A stretch of DNA of 64,000 nucleotides from Neodiprion pinetum (Eukaryota > Arthropoda > Insecta > Hymenoptera > Diprionidae): NCBI RefSeq assembly GCF_021155775.2, contig NC_060235.2, positions 11,145,193-11,209,192 on the forward strand. Direction: 5' to 3'. Made by a program: the position numbers and the translations under genes. Shown here one piece after another: positions 56,894-64,000 of the stretch. Each line of letters opens with the position of its first letter. Within the stretch, counting starts at the first letter, position 1. The notes under the pieces were generated by a model. That model did no database searches. It was not told the DNA's origin and was given only the letters and a program-made list of their open reading frames with translations.

Positions 56894-59800
56894 GGGTGGT
56901 CCTTATTTGGGGTGTTGACGAATTCCGACAAGTGCGCCCCCTAGACACGTGTAAAATGAATAAATAAAAATGTGTGCGAAACCCCAGCGCTGTAGTCCAA
57001 TGAGAAAACGTGCCTGTAAGCTCATTTTTGTTTCCTATTTGAATAACATGGAATTTCCAGGATAATTCAGTCATTATTTTTGGGATCTGCTCCTAAGCAT
57101 TGAAAAAAAATATTATCCATGTAAATCTATTCTTAATTGGTATATCTACGAGTAAATCTTTTTACAAGGCATTATCACAGCCCTTATGGCGGCCATCCTC
57201 CTTATAATATACACGACGGTAAATCGATCAACTTGACTACCTGTTTTCAGATACTTGTGGTGCTTCAAAGTATTTCACTCATTAAGAGGCCGTTTTATTT
57301 ACGTCATGAGTTTGTAAAAGTAATAATTGTACATGTAGGGAAATATATTTTTTTCAATCAACGTATTTTAAGACACGACGATTACACTTTCTACTTAAAA
57401 AAAAAACATAATCATTAAAATTAAAATGTTTTCGTCACCGTCTGTTTTTTTGGATAGGGAAAGCTTTTACGATATTCCGAGACTATCTGAAGAATATATT
57501 GCTTCTGATCTTCGTTCCGTGTGAGAATATTGTTATATTCTTCCATTAAATGAACTGCTCTCTCAGCTGTATCATTTACGACCTTCAAATGTTTGACAAC
57601 ACTTAGACCTTTATTGAAATGTTCATCTTCAGGCCAAAAAGACGGATCGAGTTCCAAAAAGTTCGTGTTAATTTCGAATCTCGTAAAGAAGTTTAGCGAT
57701 TGTGAAGATATGAAATAATCCATCTCTTTGTCGAGTATAGTATTAATATTTTTGGGATTCAACTGTATGCGATTGGAGTAATTCTCTTCGGTTTCATCAC
57801 CTGTGTTTAAGCCGAGCAACATTTTTCGTTTCACGCACAGTGATATTTCGTGATCGAAAAACGACATCGCTGCAGTTTGCGGATTGAGATACCACAAGTG
57901 CTTTATGAGTTTTTGGATTGTAACTCGAGAAACATCAGGATCAATTGACTTGTAATTGTCAAGTTTTTTCAAAAGCTGCAAGTCGTGGTTCGGTGCTTGA
58001 GGTGGAAATGAAGCTGTAAACCATGCTCTTACGTATATTACAACAATAAAAATACACACCCCGGAAATTGCTTTCTGTTCATTTCAAGTTAACTTGAAAC
58101 TTTCGCGAAACAAATATATTTTTAAGCAATAGATCGCCTTTGCCATCCAACGAGCATGATGATACGCTCCGGGGAACCAAAATCTAATACCACGGGGCGG
58201 AGTAATTCCGATAAAGGTTTGAGTTAATTCCAGTAACTCTTGATAATCTTCCCTCGGCTGACTATTCATCGATGTTTTTTCCACGAATGTTTGGATACTT
58301 TCGATATGCTCGATTAATATTTCTTTTACATCCGCATCTTCGATTCCACTTTTCCATGAGGTCTTATCTATCTTAGTCCACGATTCTTGAAACCTCTTGA
58401 AAATAGCGACGTTAGGACCGCTCGATGCAGGCATTTTTTGTTCGAAAACGCTTCTTAGAATAATCTCGAATATATGGTGTCGGCAAGGTAAGAATAAAAT
58501 ATCTCGTTTTAAAATTTGTTCTAAAACGACCGCTGCGCCGTTTATGTGACCGAGATTAGAAGCTGTCGTATCACAGCATAGTGCCTTGACTGCGTGAGAG
58601 AGACCCCAATCTTCAAGTACTTCATATATAGCGTTTGCTTGGGATAGCCCAGTTCCGTCCTCTAACTCTGGCACTCCCAAAAGTTTTTCGACATTCCCAT
58701 TCGTTATGACAATAGATAGTCTGTCATTTACCTCACGTTTCAATATATTGGGCAGCATTTTTCCATCCCAGTGCAAGACGACTGCATTGAGTTCCGTTTC
58801 GTTAAATACTCGTTTAATATTCATTGCTCTTGCAGTACGCAATTTTTCTCTGTAGCATCGAATTGATGTTCTATTGAGAACCAACGAGTTAATATCGTAT
58901 TGTAGAGATTGAGCAACGGCAGCAATGACGTGAACAGCATCTCTGTCGCTTAATTTGCATTTATCTAAAACGGCGACCAATTTCTCGTTAATTATATTGA
59001 CGCTCCCACGTGATCTTTTGGGCTGCGACGGTCCGGCTTCGGACTCATCGATGGAGAGAACTGACGAATCCAGATCTTCTATAGAAACGTTAGAATAAGT
59101 GCCAACGCTCCTTTGACTGAGTGTGTTCAAAGAGGTTTCATCACTTGATGCCAATTCTACGAATTCTCCTACAAAAAATTATAATCATTCTGAGTCGTAT
59201 TAAATCCAAATGAAAAATATGACGTAGAAATGAAATGTTCCGTCCAATAATAAACAAAAATAAAAACTTACTGGCTAAGTTTTTCTCCATTTCGTTTTTT
59301 CGTAGTCTTTGCAGAAATATCTCTTCTTTATGTCGTTGGAGTTCTTCATCATTCTCGTACATTGTTTCGATGTCTCCGATGTAACCAACTCGTCCATCTT
59401 TTCTTTGGTTCAGTAAAAATTCTTTTCCCTTTTCGTCGACCATGTCCATCACATTTCCATGGCCGATGTCAAATAAGTTCAAAAGTCCACGAGAGAAAGC
59501 TTCCTCTTTCTCTTTGTTGATAAGTTCCCGGCATTTTTTTGCAATTTTCGCCACTTCTCATATAAATCTGTCAATTTTTTTACGGCGCGATAGAATTGTT
59601 GTGTCGGCAAACGGGCTTTTTCCCAAAATATGATGTCTTCTTTTATTGCTAATGTTGCACTTTCTGGCAGCGTTAATTTTAATTCGCGAAGGTTGAAAAA
59701 AAGCACTTTTAATACCTGTTTTTGAGATGGTAACTTGTTTCCATAAATTTGTGTGTCAATGTCACCGATCAAAAAAATGTTGAACCGTGTTCTACGTGAC

Positions 59801-60762
59801 GAAGACATTATACATTTCGCAGTGGTAGACGAACGTACGGAAATTAAATAACACCACGAAACTATCGAAAGTACAATGACCACCTACGGCTTTTGGCGTT
59901 ATCTGAATTAAACTGGTTAAATTCGTACATGTGTCGGAACGGGAAAAAAAAATCACGTAGCAGCCAACCACGAAAACAGCAAAAAACTGTAGGAATTTTT
60001 TTCCATAACACCAAAGCAAACAATAAAACCATAGATAAACAATTTTTTCCATCAATCACTGAAAGATGATAGTTATAAGAATAGACTCGCGCACGCACGC
60101 TCGGGACAGAAAACGCTGTGCTTCGGCAAGCTCTCGTTGTAAGCGCAGGCGGTTACGCGCGTCCTTTTTTATCCACGGACTGACCGGCCGGTCAGTTGCT
60201 TACTTTTGTTTTCTGGACGTTCCATTACGTTTCATTGCCACGTAGCGAATAATAATTAGACTCTAGATACCGAGAGACCAAGGATTCATTCAAATGGAAT
60301 AAATTGAATAAAGAACATTTTCATGATATTGAACATATTTCTTACTAATATTTATACTCTGACTTGATAAACTTCTTGATTATACACAATTGAAACTAAA
60401 TGACCATAGTTTGAATGCAACTCTAATCAACTTTCGAATATTAAATATCAAATATCAAATTTATAATGAAATACGATACATGTGAGGTTTTGTAAAAGAA
60501 TGTGCGCGTAGTCATGCCTATTAACAATAGATTTATGTGGATAAATAATTTTTCACATAGTTAGGGATGACTGGAAAAAATAGTGACTGAATTGGTCTAA
60601 AAATGCCATGTTATCTAAATGGGAAACAAAACGAGCTTACAGGCACGTGTTCTCATGGGACTACAGCGCTGGGGTTTTAGACACATTTTTTTTTATTTAT
60701 TTTAAACGTGTCTAGGGGGCGCACTTGTCGGAATTCGTCAACACCCCAAATGAGGACCACCC
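56894..60762 (-). mobile_element. 3.9-kb TIR DNA transposon, superfamily unassigned
   Basis: Terminal inverted repeats of about 250 bases (left from GGGTGGTCCTTATTTGGGG, right its complement ending GGACCACCC) are roughly 80-85% identical by eye. TA flanks both ends (56892-56893 and 60763-60764), consistent with a TA target duplication, though the surrounding AT tract makes this uncertain. The only gene, on the minus strand, is a two-exon transposase-like protein. Between the gene and the right TIR (59810-60500) I see AT-rich sequence with no other gene. Confidence 0.8.
57421..59808 (-). pseudogene. Transposase-like RNase H-fold protein, two exons, two lesions
   Basis: The likely start is the ATG at 59808 (MSSSRRTRF). 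Exon 1 ends at 59272. A 103-base GT-AG intron (GTAAGT...TTTTTTGTAG, 59271-59169) follows, and exon 2 runs to 57421, giving about 760 codons. Candidate catalytic features in exon 2: Asp in HWDGK (codon 58765-58767), Asp in CCDTTASN (58570-58572), a CRHHIFE motif, and RWMAK near 58150. The layout of Asp, Asp, C-x2-H and a late acidic/Arg-Trp region recalls hAT-like RNase H-fold transposases, but I cannot assign it. Lesions: a one-base deletion in an A-run at about 59534-59540, and a TGA at 58084-58086. Otherwise the frame is intact, so the loss is recent. Confidence 0.7.
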
Positions 60763-60783
60763 TAAAATATATATATATATATA

Positions 60784-61300
60784 TTTACCTCCAAACAGGT
60801 TCAAATGTTACATTTGTGTATAAGAATACGCCTGTTTAAATTTGAACTCTTATTATTAACATTATGAGGGTGTGCACCGTACTTTTCTTTTTTCCATCAG
60901 AAAAACATGGGCTAAATGCTTCTTGCCCCTTTCTATTTTTATAACTAGCTTACGATGCGTCGGACAGAAAATTCACAGACAAATTTTCGTAGAGAATTGA
61001 ACGCTCTACAAAAAAGGTCTTGTATTATTTTTTGATAAATTCACTCGTTGAAAAGTTATTAGAGGTCAAAAGTCATGTAAGAACATCAAACACTTATGAA
61101 AGAGTAGCTTTATCAGAAAATGATAAGATGTCTTTTCTTGAACAGCGTTCAATTCTCTACAAAAATATGTCTATGAATTTTCTGTACGGCGCATCGTTAG
61201 CTAGTGATGAAAATCAGAATGAGCCACAAACAATTTTCTCCCATGTAATCCTTATGAAAAATGGAAAAGTGCGATGCGCAACCTCTTAATGTTAAGATTG
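60784..61300. repeat. Imperfect inverted repeat within FB-2, related to the MITE family
   Basis: About 60840-60900 pairs loosely with 61230-61300 (GAACTCTTATTATTAACATTATGAGGG against CCTCTTAATGTTAAG-type). Both include motifs seen in the arms of 5699-6662. The frame at 61020-61289 is an arm translation, not a gene. Confidence 0.45.
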
Positions 61301-61523
61301 AGAGCTAAAATTTTGAGAGACGTATTTTCGTGCTAAAATGGAAGTTCTCAACTTGTTTGAAAGTAAAAAAAATTACTTTTTTTATACTATCTAGCTGTAC
61401 ATTCAAAATAGTTGTAAAATTGATTATTCGATATTATTATGAATTTGACTTATAGTTAAGACCTCAAGAAACAAGAAGATATTTTTCCAGTATTTTGGAT
61501 ATTATAAAGTTTCAACTGGTTTG

Positions 61524-62700
61524 ATGTGCCGCGAATGCAAACGGCTCATGTTTACCTTTGGTGAGGTACGAAAAAACGGAGTATGGTTTCAGGATGAGGG
61601 CTTACATAGCTTTACAGTACATGATGTGAATGCAAATATGTCGATATATTGTCGATTGATGTTCCCAACACAGAAGAAAAGTTAAAAATGGCAGTTTTGA
61701 TTATTTCAAAAACTCTTGCAATTGAAATATTTGCCGAGATGTGCGATGCCATGATGGCTAACATCACGGTCGCCTACACACAATCCACATTCTACTGAAA
61801 TCATACATGCTGTAAGTACCAATAGCTATTTTGTTGAGTAAAAATGATTTTTGCCTACCGATGAGATTTAATATTAACAATGTGTACTTATAACCAATTA
61901 CCGGCGATTAAAATAATGAGTTTTTGATACATAATGGAATTTAACACAGGTCATTTAAATGAATTTACTCGAAGCGCTTAGGCATTGACAAGCTTTTTTT
62001 GCTAATTGTCGAAATACCCTCTGTTCGCCTGCATTTTTGTGATCATGATTAATTCATATTTTATTATTGATATTTTTGTCATTAATTATTACTGATTCAC
62101 GATTCTGATTTATGGGTGGATTCAATTTAATGGATCAGGGGCGATAACGTCGGAAATGAACCAAGTCAACGTAGAGTGAAATATGTTTTGGATGACGGTG
62201 ACTGGCTTATACGGGCAGAACACATTATCGCAGCAAAGTTGTGAGCGAAGAACAATTTTCAACAATGTTGACACCTGATCCAATAGCACTCCACATTTAT
62301 ACACCAGCACGAAGTTACGGGCAAAACCAGAAATTACTCTATTTTAAATAGTCTCGGGAATCATGGATTGAAACGGGGTATCATGATTCCTGATAGCGAC
62401 GAAGTAATGAGCTTTACTGCAAAACGGTCCCGTGAAACTTGAATTCTTTTGTACTACTAACAGTACAGAATGATAGGTTTGATCGTTGACAAAATATGAG
62501 ATCAACCGAACACTCAAGAATTTTGTGTACCCTGAAATTCACTCAAATTGCTCTGCTGATTTTTGTAGGGCTTGTGTTGTTGAAAATTCTTTTGTTATTA
62601 CAGACAATTCAATAATGCATTGTTTTGAAGTGACCGAAATCTGGAAATTAGAACGGATTACGTCAACTTGTATTTTCTGAAATACAAACTTTTGAACTGT
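61524..62700 (+). other. Core arm of FB-2 with small frames conserved in FB-1
   Basis: A 54-codon frame starts MCRECKRLMF at about 61524, and another frame lies at 62486-62680 (FCRACVVEN). Both are kept open in the inverted FB-1 copy with few changes. They might be relics of captured exons: each has one C-x2-C pair, but no full domain can be named. The 62122-62310 minus frame is also shared with FB-1 (47704-47946), so openness alone is weak evidence. Confidence 0.3.
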
Positions 62701-62749
62701 GCAGCGGAGAGCCTATGATTGAGAGATTAATGTAACGCCTCCAAAGACC

Positions 62750-63150
62750 ATCTAACTTAATCCGTCCAAGAGTAACACCGATTTTTCTAGTTTTTGGGTG
62801 GTTTCCACCCCTTGGGGGTGGAGCACTTAATTCGAGCGGGTGGTTTTCCGGGAGCCTTTAATTCAGGAGTAATTTTAACACTCGAACAAACTCTGTAAGT
62901 TGTTCCGTCCGAGAGTTATACGGATTCTTCTAGTTTTTGGGTGGTTTCCACCCCTCGGGGGTGGAGCATTTAATTCGAGCGGGTGGTTTTCCGGGAGCCT
63001 TTAATTCTAGAGTAATTTTAACACTCGAACGAACTCTGTAAGTTGTTCCGTCCGAGAGTTACACGGATTTTTCTAGTTTTTGGGTGGTTTCCACCCCTCG
63101 GGGGTGGAACACCTAATTCGAGCGGGTGGTTTTCTGGGAGCCTTTAATTA
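62750..63150 (-). repeat. Satellite array, right arm of FB-2
   Basis: About three units of the 143-bp repeat, inverted orientation. Confidence 0.9.
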
Positions 63151-63533
63151 GCCTTCAATTATGACCCTCACACTTTTTCGAAATTTGACCTCGTTCCCGT
63201 TTTTTTTCAAGTCTAGTTTATCTCGAGCTGGCACCGCCACAGGTTTTTTTCAAAAAACGCCGAGCAATTAATTTAAAGATGAGGAATTCCAAGAGCCTTT
63301 GATTAGCCTTTAATTATGACCCTAACACTTTTCCGAAATTTCACCTGTTTTCCGTTTTTTTTCGGTGTGGCGGTTCCAGGTTTATGTCAAGCTGGCACCG
63401 CCACAGGTTTTTTTTTAAAAACGCGGAGCATTTAATTCGAAAATAGAGCATTTAATTAGCCTCTAATTAGCCCTTAATTATTCCATAGGAAATTTTCCGA
63501 ATTTCGAATGTGGCGGTTCCAGCTCGATATGGC

Positions 63534-64000
63534 TGATCACCCCACGCCCCTACAGCGTAGAGGACTGTGGGTAAGAATACTGTTCGGTATATGTTACTCA
63601 GGTACTTCGCTTTCAGGCCCCACGTCGTGCTAGCCGATTTCCTCAGGTAGTTTATTATAATCTTAGCCTTGTTTCCAACTATTTCTATATGTTTGTTTAC
63701 CCTTGTACCAGGTTCCAACGTTACTCCTAGGTATCTTACCTGATTTGCATGTTTGATACCCTTACCATTTATCTTACCACAAGGTGGACGTTTGTCACTA
63801 TGTAGACAGCCTCTCTGGGTTCTCTTTTCTTTGCCTCTAGTTTTCATCTTTATTGTCATAGCTTCCGTTTTGCTGTCCAAAATTGTCAAACCTTGCTCAT
63901 TTGTCCATCTAACTACTATATTGGTGGCCTGCTGCATTTTACTTTTCACCTGCCTACGGCTGTTACCATCTATAATTACTGCTATATCATCTGCATATAC
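63534..64000 (-). mobile_element. LINE reverse transcriptase fragment (R1/Jockey-type), cut by FB-2
   Basis: The minus-strand frame enters from the right window edge with V-Y-A-D-D-I-A-V, the RT catalytic box (codons 63997-63986). It continues through KTEAM, VRYLGVTLEPG and a thumb region ending in LYAVGAWGD, where the foldback element begins at about 63533. The intact YADD and open frame indicate a fairly young LINE. The rest of the ORF lies beyond the window on the 5' side, and its 3' part is not found inside the window. Confidence 0.85.

Larger units (their letters stand above)
53158..63533 (-). mobile_element. Large foldback-like element, copy FB-2 (inverted relative to FB-1), with nested insertions
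   Basis: It starts TAGCCATATCAAGCTG and ends CGATATGGCT. The order of arms and cores is the mirror of FB-1. Its TA tract near 54626-54641 received a 287-base LTR-like element, then the 1.9-kb LTR-like element, and the 3.9-kb TIR transposon lies in the same run. Relative to FB-1, the segment matching 48990-49870 has been deleted at about 54387, with CAC/GTG microhomology. The right end lies inside the RT of a LINE (63534-64000). Confidence 0.78.

Overview
The window is a heavily rearranged, transposon-packed piece of arthropod DNA, most likely insect. It holds no ordinary host protein gene that I can recognise. The clues are an arthropod-type ribosomal DNA unit on the minus strand, its 28S gene broken by R2 retrotransposons at the exact R2 site, plus Ty3/gypsy, Ty1/copia, LINE, Helentron-like and TIR elements of insect type. 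The insect order cannot be fixed from this sequence; calling it Hymenoptera or similar would be a guess.

Layout. 1-8884: LTR-like units with TG..CA ends, separated by (TA)n microsatellites, plus an almost fully palindromic MITE (5699-6662). 8885-25637: a degraded Ty3/gypsy element (A, minus strand, LTRs 8885-9802 and 24722-25637) whose 3' open reading frame is split by a younger, apparently intact Ty3/gypsy element (B, 10303-17565; LTRs differ by one base in a T-run, 4-bp target duplication). About 25638-38640: a decayed ribosomal unit on the minus strand (28S, ITS2, 5.8S, ITS1; no 18S). Its 28S is interrupted at the R2 site by two different R2 elements head to tail (27233-34585). 38640-45956: a 5'-truncated LINE abutting ITS1, itself hit by a copia element (40966-45934, 5-bp target duplication).

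45957-63533: two inverted copies of a large foldback-like element with arms carrying about 143-bp satellite repeats. One copy contains a 1.3-kb Helentron-like insertion with an OTU-protease ORF. The other contains a small LTR-like element, a 1.9-kb LTR-like element and a 3.9-kb TIR DNA transposon, all in one TA microsatellite. 63534-64000: the reverse transcriptase of another LINE, entered by the second foldback copy.

How the parts relate. This is a palimpsest of insertions, and several can be ordered: B into A; R2 copy 1 after R2 copy 2; copia into the LINE tail; Helentron into a foldback arm; three elements into one TA tract. The best candidates for something new are the unassigned TIR transposon with a one-intron RNase H-like transposase (56894-60762), the satellite-armed foldback family, the OTU-bearing Helentron-like element, and the double R2 insertion in a dead 28S gene.
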